Shown here: in pieces, positions 6,400-13,806 of the stretch
Numbering within the stretch: position 1 is the stretch's first letter
How the letters are laid out: each line of letters starts with the position of its first letter
Assembly: GCA_022706865.1 (NCBI GenBank)
Contig: JAKJBT010000014.1
Span: 1 to 23,447 of the forward strand
From: Bacillota bacterium
Lineage (GTDB): Bacteria; Bacillota_A; Clostridia; Lutisporales; Lutisporaceae
Direction of reading: 5' to 3'
DNA length: 23,447 bases
Made by a program: the position numbers and the translations under genes
The notes under the pieces: model-generated
What the model was told of the DNA's origin: nothing
The model's database searches: none
The model's input: only the letters and a program-made list of their open reading frames with translations

Positions 6400-7170
6400 A
6401 TGAATTTGAAGTTCACGAAGAATAGATACATCTTGAATATAATGCTGGTTATCCTTGTTGTCAGTGTTTCGCTGATATACAATTATGCAGCATACGACCG
6501 GATTTTAAATGTATTCAGAAACAACAACAGGGAGCTTCCCATATACTGTGTGGATACCCCGGAAAAGAAGGTGGCAATATCCTTCGATGCGGCATGGGGG
6601 GCGGACTATACGGAAAAATTGCTGAAAATACTTAAGAATTATGATGTGAAGACTACTTTTTTTCTGGTTGGATTCTGGGTGGATAAATATCCCGAGATGG
6701 TAAAGCGAATTGATGAGGAGGGCCATGAAATCGGCAACCATTCATCAAGGCATCCGCATATGTCACAGCTCTCAAAAGAGCAGATCATAGATGAGCTTGC
6801 AAAGACCTCGGAGAAAATTGAAGCTATTACAAATAAAAAGGTGACTTTATTCCGCCCTCCTTTCGGTGATTATAACAACAGGCTTATAGAAACCGCAAGA
6901 GCTATGGGTATACAAGTTATACAGTGGGATGTGGATTCTCTTGATTATAAGGATTACGGGGCTGATGCAATAGTAAAGCGGGTGCTCTCGAAGGTCAGGA
7001 GCGGATCGATAGTGCTGTTTCACAATAATGCCACCTATACGGCGGATGCACTTCCCATTATACTTGAAAACCTGCAGAAGGAAGGGTACAAGATAGTGCC
7101 GGTGTCTGAGCTTATTTATAAGGAGAATTATTATATCGATCACACCGGCATGCAAAAGCTGATTAGATGA
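6400..7170 (+). CDS. pdaB: Polysaccharide deacetylase, PdaB sporulation family
   Basis: The 256-residue protein has an N-terminal membrane anchor (about residues 10-28, ILNIMLVILVVSVSLIYNY) and an extracytoplasmic NodB/CE4 domain. CE4 enzymes remove acetyl groups from peptidoglycan sugars or chitin; PdaB is needed for stable spores in Bacillus. Motifs: SFDAAWG (Asp63), HSSRHPH (His114, His118), RPPFG (152-156), WDVDSLD and VLFH near the end. Motif 1 normally reads TFDDG; here Ala64 replaces the second, metal-binding Asp, and a W-G replaces the glycine step, as is typical of the PdaB-like branch. The start has AGGAGGTG upstream. It is preceded by the palindrome at 6286-6319. Confidence 0.87.
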   Translation: MNLKFTKNRYILNIMLVILVVSVSLIYNYAAYDRILNVFRNNNRELPIYCVDTPEKKVAISFDAAWGADYTEKLLKILKNYDVKTTFFLVGFWVDKYPEMVKRIDEEGHEIGNHSSRHPHMSQLSKEQIIDELAKTSEKIEAITNKKVTLFRPPFGDYNNRLIETARAMGIQVIQWDVDSLDYKDYGADAIVKRVLSKVRSGSIVLFHNNATYTADALPIILENLQKEGYKIVPVSELIYKENYYIDHTGMQKLIR

Positions 7171-7177
7171 ATAATAA

Positions 7178-7208
7178 TTGACGGATACTGTATAATTAAT
7201 GTTATACT
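7178..7208 (+). promoter_or_regulatory. Possible promoter for the THUMP methyltransferase
   Basis: TTGACG (7178-7183) and TATACT (7203-7208) are separated by 19 bases, two more than ideal. A competing TATAAT at 7191-7196 lies between them, without a good -35. The assignment is tentative. Confidence 0.4.
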
Positions 7209-7247
7209 CATAATAAATCAGCATAGATATCACGAAGGAGGATTACC

Positions 7248-8405
7248 GTGTCAAAAATTGAATTGGTGGCACCCTGCAATTTTGCGGTAGAAGCGATACT
7301 GTCCAGGGAAATAAAGAATCTGGGTTATGAAATAACAAAAGTGGAAGACGGAAGAGTCTCATTTATGGCGGATGAAGAAGGAATATGCAGATCGAATCTG
7401 TGGCTTCGCACCGCTGAAAGAATACTTGTTAAAATAGATGAGTTTGAAGCTCTTACCTTCGAGGAGCTTTTTGAAAAGACAAAGAGGCTCCAGTGGCATC
7501 GTTGGATACCCAAAGATGCGGAATTTCCTGTAGCTAAGGCTTCATCGATAAAGTCAAAGCTGTTCAGCACTTCTGATATTCAGTCAATAGTAAAGAAGGC
7601 CGTGGTGGAAAGTCTGAAATCCAAATACAAGCAGCAATGGTTTGAAGAAACAGGAGAGCGCTTTCCCATACATGTTTTCCTTAACAGGGATAAGGCATCA
7701 CTGTATTTGGATACAAGCGGTTTATCCCTTCACAAAAGAGGCTACAGGGAATTATCAAATGCCGCTCCAATAAAGGAGACCCTTGCTGCCGCCATGGTGC
7801 TGCTTACGCCATGGAAAGCTGACAGGGCCTTTATTGATCCCTTATGCGGTTCAGGGACAATTCCTATCGAAGCAGCCATGATCGGGCTCAATATTGCACC
7901 GGGGCGCGGAAGGAGCTTTGTATCAGAAAACTGGAGATGGATAGGCAGCAGGTTGTGGAATGAGGCAAAGGAGGAAGCCGGGTCCATTGAAAGACGTGAT
8001 GGCACCCTTAATATACAGGGGTATGACATTGATGAGAGTGCTCTTAAGGTAGCAAGAATAAACGCGAAGATGGCAGGCCTTGAGGATAAGCTTCATTTTC
8101 AGAAAAGAGATATTAGTGAGTTAAGCAGCAAGGAAAAGTATGGCTTTATAGTGACAAATCCTCCATACGGTGAAAGGCTTTCTGACATTAAAAGCGTGGA
8201 GGGGTTGTACAAAGAAATGGGGAAGGTATTTTCAAGGCTTGAAACATGGTCCTTTTATATAATCACTTCCCATGAAGGCTTTGAAAAGTTTTTCGGAAGA
8301 AGGGCAGATAAAAAAAGGAAGCTTTATAACGGAATGATGAAGACTGATTTATATCAGTTTTTCGGCCCGAAGCCGCCAAGGCAAGTTGAAAAAATTGGTG
8401 AATAG
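7248..8405 (+). CDS. THUMP-domain rRNA methyltransferase, RlmL/YpsC type
   Basis: The 385-residue protein has an N-terminal THUMP RNA-binding region (about residues 1-160) followed by a class I methyltransferase domain. Key blocks are DPLCGSGTIPIEAAM (197-211, SAM binding), 'IQGYDIDESALKVARINA' and the catalytic NPPYGER (304-310) of amino-methylating N6A/N2G enzymes. The domain order matches RlmL N-half/YpsC proteins, which methylate N2 of a guanosine in 23S rRNA; the exact base is not deducible. Start is GTG with AAGGAGG (spacing 6-7). Alternatives such as a Trm14-type tRNA enzyme are less likely in Firmicutes. Confidence 0.9.
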   Translation: MSKIELVAPCNFAVEAILSREIKNLGYEITKVEDGRVSFMADEEGICRSNLWLRTAERILVKIDEFEALTFEELFEKTKRLQWHRWIPKDAEFPVAKASSIKSKLFSTSDIQSIVKKAVVESLKSKYKQQWFEETGERFPIHVFLNRDKASLYLDTSGLSLHKRGYRELSNAAPIKETLAAAMVLLTPWKADRAFIDPLCGSGTIPIEAAMIGLNIAPGRGRSFVSENWRWIGSRLWNEAKEEAGSIERRDGTLNIQGYDIDESALKVARINAKMAGLEDKLHFQKRDISELSSKEKYGFIVTNPPYGERLSDIKSVEGLYKEMGKVFSRLETWSFYIITSHEGFEKFFGRRADKKRKLYNGMMKTDLYQFFGPKPPRQVEKIGE

Positions 8406-8455
8406 CCCGGTCAATTATCATGCTCCCTTAATATAATGTATAAGGGGAGGGAGTT

Positions 8456-8641
8456 ATGATGGATAGAAAGTTTATCAAACAGCTCAGGAAGGTGCTTGTG
8501 CTGGAAGCGTTCGTTCATGGTGCTTCATCTTTATCAAAGGTCCTTGATGCTGCCGAGAGTGATTTGGTGGATATATTGAAATATTTTGATAAGAAAGTAA
8601 GCAAAAAGCAGCTTCCGGAGGGTAAGCCGAATAAAAAATGA
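8456..8641 (+). CDS. Small hypothetical protein, 61 residues
   Basis: No family is recognised. It is a charged, mostly helical protein with no membrane segment or cysteines: a basic amphipathic N-terminus (DRKFIKQLRKVLVLEAFVHG), an acidic middle (DAAESDLVDILKYFDKK) and a lysine-rich tail. Start ATG 8456 has GGGGAGGGAG immediately upstream. It follows the THUMP methyltransferase by 50 bases on the same strand; a TATAAT at 8432-8437 lacks a matching -35 and sits too close to the ribosome site. It is probably cotranscribed with the upstream gene. Coding status rests on ribosome site and plausible composition. Confidence 0.6.
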   Translation: MMDRKFIKQLRKVLVLEAFVHGASSLSKVLDAAESDLVDILKYFDKKVSKKQLPEGKPNKK

Positions 8642-8654
8642 GATAATTAGCTTT

Positions 8655-8692
8655 ATACAGCCAGGAAACCATACATAAATAAATGGCTGTAT
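8655..8692. repeat. 9-bp inverted repeat upstream of the Mur-ligase-like gene
   Basis: ATACAGCCA (8655-8663) and TGGCTGTAT (8684-8692) are exact complements, 20 bases apart. No T-run follows. It lies just upstream of a TATAAT (8701-8706), so it may be an operator or a transcript hairpin ending the previous gene. Confidence 0.45.
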
Positions 8693-8700
8693 GCCAAATA

Positions 8701-8804
8701 TATAATAACGAGGAGAAAAGATACCCAACACGAGTGTCCGCCGTATTCTGTATGCCCTCGTATAAACACTGTGCAGATCTAACTTTAGGCCGGGAGTTGG
8801 TAAA
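8701..8804 (+). promoter_or_regulatory. Candidate -10 and folded leader of the Mur-ligase-like gene
   Basis: TATAAT (8701-8706) begins this gap but lacks a recognisable -35. The following leader can fold: ACGAGG (8708-8713) with CCTCGT (8756-8761), plus inner ATAC (8721-8724) with GTAT (8750-8753). A GGGAG ribosome site lies just before the ATG at 8805. No known riboswitch was recognised. Confidence 0.3.
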
Positions 8805-10118
8805 ATGAACGTGGACAGTCATGAAGGAATAGGAGTAACAGCAGATCCGCAAAAGGTAAAACCGGGGATGATATATGTTGATTTGTCATGCAGAAGGAAC
8901 AGAAGGCGTATATATGAAGCCTACGAAAAGGGCGCATATATGATATTTACTCCCTACAATATATCAGATCCTGCATTGCCGGTGATAAAGGTTGAGAGCC
9001 CCAGAGATACGCTTTGTATGCTGTTCGAAAAATTCTTCGAGAAGCAGAAGAGAAATGCAAAGCTAATCGGAGTATTTGGCGAAAGTGACAAAAGCATATT
9101 GGTTGAGATGCTGCAGAGTATTTTTTCAAGAAGAGATGACAGCAGGTTCATTATGGACATCATTCCTATAACTATTAATACAAATGAAAACAACCTTTTT
9201 TATCTTGACAGTATAAATTTTGACAGTGCAATAATGACTGACAGGTGTACCTTGGGTAAATGCTGCGGGAATAAGCCGGCAGCTGATTTTATCTCCGGGC
9301 TGACTGACGGAAGGGCAGTAATAATGAACAATGACGAGTATCATGATAAAAAAGCGGCAGAAAACTTCACGAAGACAGGTTTCATCACATACGGACTGAA
9401 TAAAAAAGCTGTTGCAACAGCATCGAGTATTGATGTTGATGAGATAACCTGCTTCAACTATTGCATACAGAGAAGATTTCTGTCCGGAAGCGGTGCAATG
9501 ATTGAACCCTTCGAAATACCTGTGCGTTTGAAGGCCCTGGGAAGCCACAGTATATATAATGCATTGGCGGCAATTACCTGCGGCCTTTATTATGACTTGG
9601 ATATTTCAGACATCAAAGAGTCAATAGAAAGCTATAAGGGCTCAGCCAGGCATTTCCAGAAAATATATGAGAATGGCTTTACTGTTATAGATAATTACTG
9701 CAATTCAGCTTATGACTATACTGCAGCTTTTGATTCAATTCAAATATTGAGCTATGAGAATCTTGTACTTGTGATTTCAGTTTCACAAGATGTGAATATG
9801 CACTTTCATGAAGAAAAAGCCGGTCTTATAGCCGAATGGGTAAGGATACTGAAGTGCAAGGAGGTAATCCTGACCAGCTGTATGGACGGTGATTCCCATT
9901 TTGAGGCACTTCCTCTGAAAAGCATGAGAATATACAAAAAAGTTTTCAGGGAAAATGACATTTCATTCAGATATTATCATTTGCTGCATCATGCCATTGA
10001 AAAGGGCCTGTCGCTGGTTAACAGGAATGATTTGCTGGTATTGCTGGGAAGTGAAGAGATGGATGCAGCAGGCAGGATTGTAAATAAGCTGCTGGGAGCA
10101 ATGAAGAAAAAGAATTAG
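8805..10118 (+). CDS. Mur-ligase-like protein with degenerate ATP-binding loop
   Basis: The 437 residues have the three-part layout of MurE-type ligases, which add an amino acid to UDP-MurNAc peptides using ATP. Seen here: an N-terminal 'DPQKVKPGMIYVDL' block like the MurE substrate domain; a core with GVFGESDKSI (89-98) where Mur ligases read GxTGTNGKTT; 'ALGSHSIYNALAAITCGL' (245-261), matching the conserved central N-A-x-A-A motif; and 'RHFQKIYENGFTVIDNYCNS' where ligases read GR-E then VDYAHTP. Lys96 is kept, but the P-loop glycine and Thr, and the DYAH histidine, are changed. It is therefore a divergent or non-catalytic Mur homologue rather than housekeeping MurE. The reading frame is intact and well formed. 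Confidence 0.75.
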   Translation: MNVDSHEGIGVTADPQKVKPGMIYVDLSCRRNRRRIYEAYEKGAYMIFTPYNISDPALPVIKVESPRDTLCMLFEKFFEKQKRNAKLIGVFGESDKSILVEMLQSIFSRRDDSRFIMDIIPITINTNENNLFYLDSINFDSAIMTDRCTLGKCCGNKPAADFISGLTDGRAVIMNNDEYHDKKAAENFTKTGFITYGLNKKAVATASSIDVDEITCFNYCIQRRFLSGSGAMIEPFEIPVRLKALGSHSIYNALAAITCGLYYDLDISDIKESIESYKGSARHFQKIYENGFTVIDNYCNSAYDYTAAFDSIQILSYENLVLVISVSQDVNMHFHEEKAGLIAEWVRILKCKEVILTSCMDGDSHFEALPLKSMRIYKKVFRENDISFRYYHLLHHAIEKGLSLVNRNDLLVLLGSEEMDAAGRIVNKLLGAMKKKN

Positions 10119-10135
10119 AAATAACAAGGAATTAT

Positions 10136-10184
10136 AGCAATGGAATGCTGTATCCGATAAGGACATAGCATTCCATTGTTTATT
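10136..10184 (+). terminator. Strong hairpin after the Mur-ligase-like gene
   Basis: CAATGGAATGCT (10138-10149) pairs perfectly with AGCATTCCATTG (10167-10178). The stem continues inward through TCC/GGA to a GATAA loop. A short U-rich tail (TTTATT) follows. The tail is weak but the stem is strong, and the position 20 bases after a stop codon fits a terminator. Confidence 0.65.
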
Positions 10185-10280
10185 GCTATGCTAAAAATAA
10201 TTCATATTATATGTTTGTAGTGAATATATATCCTTTAGATTAAACCTGAAATACACAAGAACAGGAAAGGAGCGGGGCTT

Positions 10281-10949
10281 ATGACTGATAAAGTCATCGA
10301 GAGCAACAATGTTACCGTATACGGGACGGTAACTTCCAAACCGGAATTCAGCCACGAAATGTACGGCGAGGGTTTTTATACGGTATATCTAGAGGTTCCG
10401 AGGCTTAGTGATATTTCCGATACGCTTCCGATAACGATATCGGAGAGACTTGTGCAAGGGCTCAATATTGATGTGGGGTCAACTCTTCTTGTTGAAGGGC
10501 AGCTTAGATCATACAATAAATATCATGAAGGGAATAATAAACTTATACTTACTGTATTTGCGAGAAATTTGAAGACAACTGACCAGGATGTAAAGAATCC
10601 AAACCAGATTTATCTGGACGGCTATATATGCAAGAAGCCTGTATACAGGACTACGCCCTTTGGACGCGAGATAACGGATATGCTGCTGGCCGTTAACAGG
10701 CCATATAACAAGTCTGACTACATACCGTGCATTGCATGGGGCAGAAATGCAAGATATTCGGAAAACTTGAAGGTAGGAGACCGGATTAGGATTTGGGGCA
10801 GGATACAAAGCCGCGATTATCAGAAAAAAATATCAGAGGATGAGGTAATAACCAGAACGGCATATGAGGTATCAATCTCGAAAATGGAAGTGTTCGGCGG
10901 GGAAACGGAAGAGAAAAAAGATAATTCAGATGAAGAACCGGAGGAATAG
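10281..10949 (+). CDS. Tandem OB-fold, SSB-like protein
   Basis: The 222-residue protein appears to contain two OB-fold domains. The first (about 8-100) has 'VTVYGTVTSKPEFSHE', 'FYTVYLEVPR' and 'GSTLLVEGQLRSYN'. The second (about 108-205) has 'IYLDGYICKKPVYRTTPFGREITDMLLAVNR', 'IPCIAWGRNARYSENLKVGDRIRIWGRIQSR', the usual pattern of bacterial single-stranded DNA-binding proteins. The tail is acidic (EEKKDNSDEEPEE) but lacks the terminal D-D-I-P-F-type tip that recruits partners in canonical SSB. Canonical SSB has one OB fold, so this is a separate paralogue type found in Clostridia. Binding single-stranded DNA is likely; the process is unknown. AAAGGAG precedes the start, and a clear terminator follows 5 bases after the stop. 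Confidence 0.75.
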   Translation: MTDKVIESNNVTVYGTVTSKPEFSHEMYGEGFYTVYLEVPRLSDISDTLPITISERLVQGLNIDVGSTLLVEGQLRSYNKYHEGNNKLILTVFARNLKTTDQDVKNPNQIYLDGYICKKPVYRTTPFGREITDMLLAVNRPYNKSDYIPCIAWGRNARYSENLKVGDRIRIWGRIQSRDYQKKISEDEVITRTAYEVSISKMEVFGGETEEKKDNSDEEPEE

Positions 10950-10953
10950 AAGG

Positions 10954-10982
10954 AAAAGCGCAGGGACAATGCGCTTTTTTTA
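10954..10982 (+). terminator. Rho-independent terminator after the SSB-like gene
   Basis: AAAAGCGCA (10954-10962) pairs with TGCGCTTTT (10970-10978) around a 7-base loop, and the T-run continues to 10981. It begins 5 bases after the stop codon. Confidence 0.92.
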
Positions 10983-10996
10983 TTTTCTATTTATAT

Positions 10997-11024
10997 TTGA
11001 AATATTTTATATAGAAGTTATAAT
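10997..11024 (+). promoter_or_regulatory. Sigma-A promoter for cobO
   Basis: TTGAAA (10997-11002), 16 bases, TATAAT (11019-11024). It lies between the preceding terminator and the cobO start at 11071, so cobO-yitT is likely a separate transcription unit. Confidence 0.8.
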
Positions 11025-11070
11025 TAACTATATGGATAAGCATATAAAAAGGAACGGAGGGGTAGAGTCT

Positions 11071-11607
11071 ATGAAGCTTGAAAAGGGGCTTGTTCAGGTA
11101 TATATGGGAAACGGAAAAGGCAAGACAACTGCAGCATTAGGCCAAGGGTTGAGATCCTGCGGAAGAGGACTGAAAGTATGCATGGTTCAGTTTTTAAAGG
11201 GCGGAGATACAGGGGAGCTCCATAGTGTCGAGAAGCTGTATCCTTTGTTTGAAATATTCCGTTTTGAAAAGGAAAGAGGCTTTTTCTGGACACTTTCCGA
11301 ACATGAAAAGCGCGAACTGAAGGAGGATATTGACAAAGGATTTGAATTCATAAAAAAAGTGGTGCAGGAAAATTTGTGTGATGTACTTATAATCGATGAA
11401 TTGTTAGGTGTGCTGGAAAACAAGCTGCTGGAAGTCAATGATGTACTTGAGCTTCTTAAGTCAAAGCCTGTAAATATGGAAATTATTATCACCGGAAGGA
11501 AAGCTCCGAAGGAAATAATCGACGCGGCGGACCTGGTAACAGAAATGAAGGAGATCAAGCATTATTTCAGCAGCGGGATTCCTGCAAGGGAAGGCATCGA
11601 ATCATAG
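11071..11607 (+). CDS. cobO: Cob(I)alamin adenosyltransferase, CobO/BtuR type
   Basis: CobO transfers the adenosyl group of ATP to cob(I)alamin or corrinoid precursors to form adenosylcobalamin. The 178 residues match family length. Seen here: 'GLVQVYMGNGKGKTTAALGQ' with the P-loop at 13-20, 'VCMVQFLKGG', 'DVLIIDELLGVLENKLL' (Walker-B-like strand and family block), 'IIITGRKAP' and the C-terminal 'EIKHYF...IPAREGIE' signature. I chose ATG 11071, with CGGAGGGG 8 bases upstream; the frame extends upstream through the terminator of the previous gene but that part is not coding. It is followed closely by a YitT-family gene. Confidence 0.95.
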   Translation: MKLEKGLVQVYMGNGKGKTTAALGQGLRSCGRGLKVCMVQFLKGGDTGELHSVEKLYPLFEIFRFEKERGFFWTLSEHEKRELKEDIDKGFEFIKKVVQENLCDVLIIDELLGVLENKLLEVNDVLELLKSKPVNMEIIITGRKAPKEIIDAADLVTEMKEIKHYFSSGIPAREGIES

Positions 11608-11628
11608 ATAATGAAAAGCGGGGATAGA

Positions 11629-12501
11629 ATGATTTCTATGAATAAAGTATATAAAAGCAAATTCAAATATGTTCCGATTCTGATTATGATAGTACTGGGC
11701 GCTTCGTTGGGAGGGATAGCCTTTAATGCATTTTTGATCCCCCATAAGCTTTTAAGCGGAGGCGTCAGCGGAGTAGCACTGATATTAAATTACGTTTTTG
11801 GGCTGAATCCCGGAGTACTCATATTTATATTCAATATTCCGATATTTCTTGCGGGATACAAATTTATGGACAAGGAATTTATGCTGCTAAGCCTTGTCGG
11901 AATGACGGTTTTTTCCGTTTCCATTGATATGTTCTCATTTCTGAAAGAAATTGTTTATATTGATGATACGTTGTTGTCCTGTCTGTACGGGGGTGTGCTG
12001 AACGGGATTGGAATGGGCATTGTGTTTAGAAATAGGGCATCCCAAGGCGGAGTTGATATTATCGCAGTTATATTCAAGAAGTATTATTCCATGAATATTG
12101 GAAAAACTTCATTAATAATAAATATAATAATAATAGGAATCGCCTCACTCTTTTTCGGACTGGAGCCTGCAATGTACACATTGGTATCAATGTATGTGGC
12201 ATCTACAGTGCTGGACAAAGTACAGCAGGGCTTTGGAAGCAGTAAATCAGTCATGATTATTACCGACAATGAGCAGCAGGTTGCAGATGCAATACTAAAA
12301 ACTCTTGACAGAGGGGTTACTTATCTGGAGGGGGAAGGAGCCTACACAGGGAATAAAAAGAGGGTCATATACTGTATAGTAGCACTGAAGCAGCTGGCTA
12401 AGCTGAAGCAGATAGTTAACGAGATAGACAGCAGTGCTTTTATGGCGGTAAGCGATACAGCAGAGGTTTTGGGCCACGGCTTCGGTAACAGGGGGATATA
12501 A
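11629..12501 (+). CDS. YitT-family membrane protein (DUF161/DUF2179)
   Basis: The roughly 290-residue protein has about five or six hydrophobic helices in the first 200 residues (e.g. 'VPILIMIVLGASLGGIAFNAFLIP', 'VLIFIFNIPIFLAGYKF'), then a soluble C-terminal domain (about 205-285: 'SVMIITDNEQQVADAILKTLDRGVTYLEGEGAYTG'). That combination defines the YitT family. Conserved phrases 'LLSGGVSGVALIL' and 'GGVDIIAVIFKKY' are present. Transport substrate is unknown for the family. Start ATG 11629 has GCGGGGA upstream, whereas ATG 11611 has none. It lies 21 bases after cobO and is probably cotranscribed. It ends facing lysC across a bidirectional terminator. Confidence 0.88.
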   Translation: MISMNKVYKSKFKYVPILIMIVLGASLGGIAFNAFLIPHKLLSGGVSGVALILNYVFGLNPGVLIFIFNIPIFLAGYKFMDKEFMLLSLVGMTVFSVSIDMFSFLKEIVYIDDTLLSCLYGGVLNGIGMGIVFRNRASQGGVDIIAVIFKKYYSMNIGKTSLIINIIIIGIASLFFGLEPAMYTLVSMYVASTVLDKVQQGFGSSKSVMIITDNEQQVADAILKTLDRGVTYLEGEGAYTGNKKRVIYCIVALKQLAKLKQIVNEIDSSAFMAVSDTAEVLGHGFGNRGI

Positions 12502-12525
12502 GCAATAGATTCGGGATGCGAAAAG

Positions 12526-12567
12526 AAAAGCATGTATTGGACAGATGCTCCAATGCATGCTTTTGTT
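12526..12567. terminator. Bidirectional terminator between convergent yitT-like gene and lysC
   Basis: A 15-bp stem pairs 12526-12540 with 12550-12564 (one G-T wobble) around a 9-base loop. TTTTGTT follows on the plus strand, and the A-rich GAAAAGAAAA on the left gives a T-run on the minus strand. It can end both converging transcripts. Confidence 0.9.
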
Positions 12568-12587
12568 GATGGCAGAATCTTCGCTGA

Positions 12588-13793
12588 TTAAAGATCAAAT
12601 TCCTTTGCGATAGCTTCAATTGCCTTCTTTTGGTCATCAGGGCTGATAACATATGATATCTTGATTTCTGAAGTTGTTACAATGCTTACAGGTATGTTGT
12701 TCTCTGCAAGGAGGTTGAATACTTTAGCAGCAACACCTGACTGAGTGTTCATTCCCAAGCCTACGACAGACAGCTTTGTTATGTTGTCACAGGCTTCATA
12801 ACTGAAGGTGAATATTTTTTCCTTGAATCTGTCCAGTATCATGGAAGCCTGATAAAGGTCAGTCTTGGGAAGAGTGAAGGATATGCTGACAAGCTTGTTG
12901 ACCGGGAAGGTCTGGCTTATCATATCAATATTTATGTCTTTGTTAGCGATACTTTGAAATATTTCTGCAATTACCTTGATATCATGGGGTACGCCGTTTA
13001 AGGTAATTATTGCTTCGTCATTATTAACTGCCAAGCCGGTTATTGCTGTATTTTCCATAGTATTGTCCATCTCCTTTATGATTGTGCCTGGTATATCACC
13101 CGTATTCAGGGCTACAAGAACAGGAACCTTATATTTTTCCGCAAGCTCTATGGATCTTGAATGCATGACACTTGCCCCGGAGCTTGCCATTTCAAGCATT
13201 TCTTCATAGCTGATACAGTCAAGCTTCCTTGCTCTTGGATAAAGCCTTGGATCAATGGTATATACACCGTCAACATCAGTATAAATTTCACACTGGGCCC
13301 CAAGCTTTGCTGCAAGTGCCACTGCTGTTGTATCTGAGCCGCCTCTGCCAAGTGTAGTAATCTCATTGTATTCATTTACCCCTTGAAAACCTGCAACTAT
13401 GACAATTTTTCCTTTACTATGCTCTTCACGAATCTTTTCTTCATTAATATCAGATATTTTGGATTTCGTATGAGAGCCGTTCGTTCTTATCCCAACCTGC
13501 TGACCAGTAAAAGAAACAGCGTCTGCACCCAAATGGTTAAGTGCAATAGATAATAGTGACATTGAAACCTGTTCCCCCGTCGACATCAAAACGTCCAGTT
13601 CCCTTTTATCGGGATCGGGGCTGATTTCATGTGCCATATTTATAAGGTGGTCTGTAGTCTTGCCCATGGCAGAAACTACAATTACCATATCATTGCCTTC
13701 AGATTTTCTTTTTACTATGCGTTCTGCTACGTTATTAATCTTTTCGATTGTTTCAACGGAGGTGCCTCCGTACTTTTGTACAATTACTGCCAT
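12588..13793 (-). CDS. lysC: Aspartate kinase
   Basis: This enzyme phosphorylates aspartate, the first step toward lysine, diaminopimelate, threonine and methionine. The 401 residues include the kinase domain with KYGGTS (7-12), 'STGEQVSMSLLS', 'GRGGSDTTAVALAAKLGA' and 'TDVDGVYTIDPR'. Two C-terminal ACT domains follow from about residue 265 ('ITLNGVPHDIKVIAEIF', 'KLSVVGLGMNTQSGVAAKVF') and bind regulatory amino acids. It is the last gene of the asd-dapA-dapB-dapH-lysC operon, 13 bases after dapH, and ends at the bidirectional terminator. Placement under the lysine riboswitch suggests this isoform serves lysine/DAP supply. Which amino acid inhibits it cannot be read from sequence by eye. Confidence 0.97.
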   Translation of the reverse strand: MAVIVQKYGGTSVETIEKINNVAERIVKRKSEGNDMVIVVSAMGKTTDHLINMAHEISPDPDKRELDVLMSTGEQVSMSLLSIALNHLGADAVSFTGQQVGIRTNGSHTKSKISDINEEKIREEHSKGKIVIVAGFQGVNEYNEITTLGRGGSDTTAVALAAKLGAQCEIYTDVDGVYTIDPRLYPRARKLDCISYEEMLEMASSGASVMHSRSIELAEKYKVPVLVALNTGDIPGTIIKEMDNTMENTAITGLAVNNDEAIITLNGVPHDIKVIAEIFQSIANKDINIDMISQTFPVNKLVSISFTLPKTDLYQASMILDRFKEKIFTFSYEACDNITKLSVVGLGMNTQSGVAAKVFNLLAENNIPVSIVTTSEIKISYVISPDDQKKAIEAIAKEFDL

Positions 13794-13806
13794 TTGTGCT
13801 CACATC

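Noticed and set aside
8432..8437. TATAAT as promoter of the 61-residue gene
   Set aside because: There is no -35 match and the start would fall within a few bases of the ribosome site, making a leaderless or unworkable transcript.
8734..8807. Small GTG-started ORF in the leader of the Mur-like gene
   Set aside because: No ribosome site at a workable distance, and it ends on the next gene's start codon only by chance.
10864..11070. N-terminal extension of cobO
   Set aside because: It overlaps the SSB-like gene in another frame and passes through its terminator; the ATG at 11071 has the proper ribosome site and family start.
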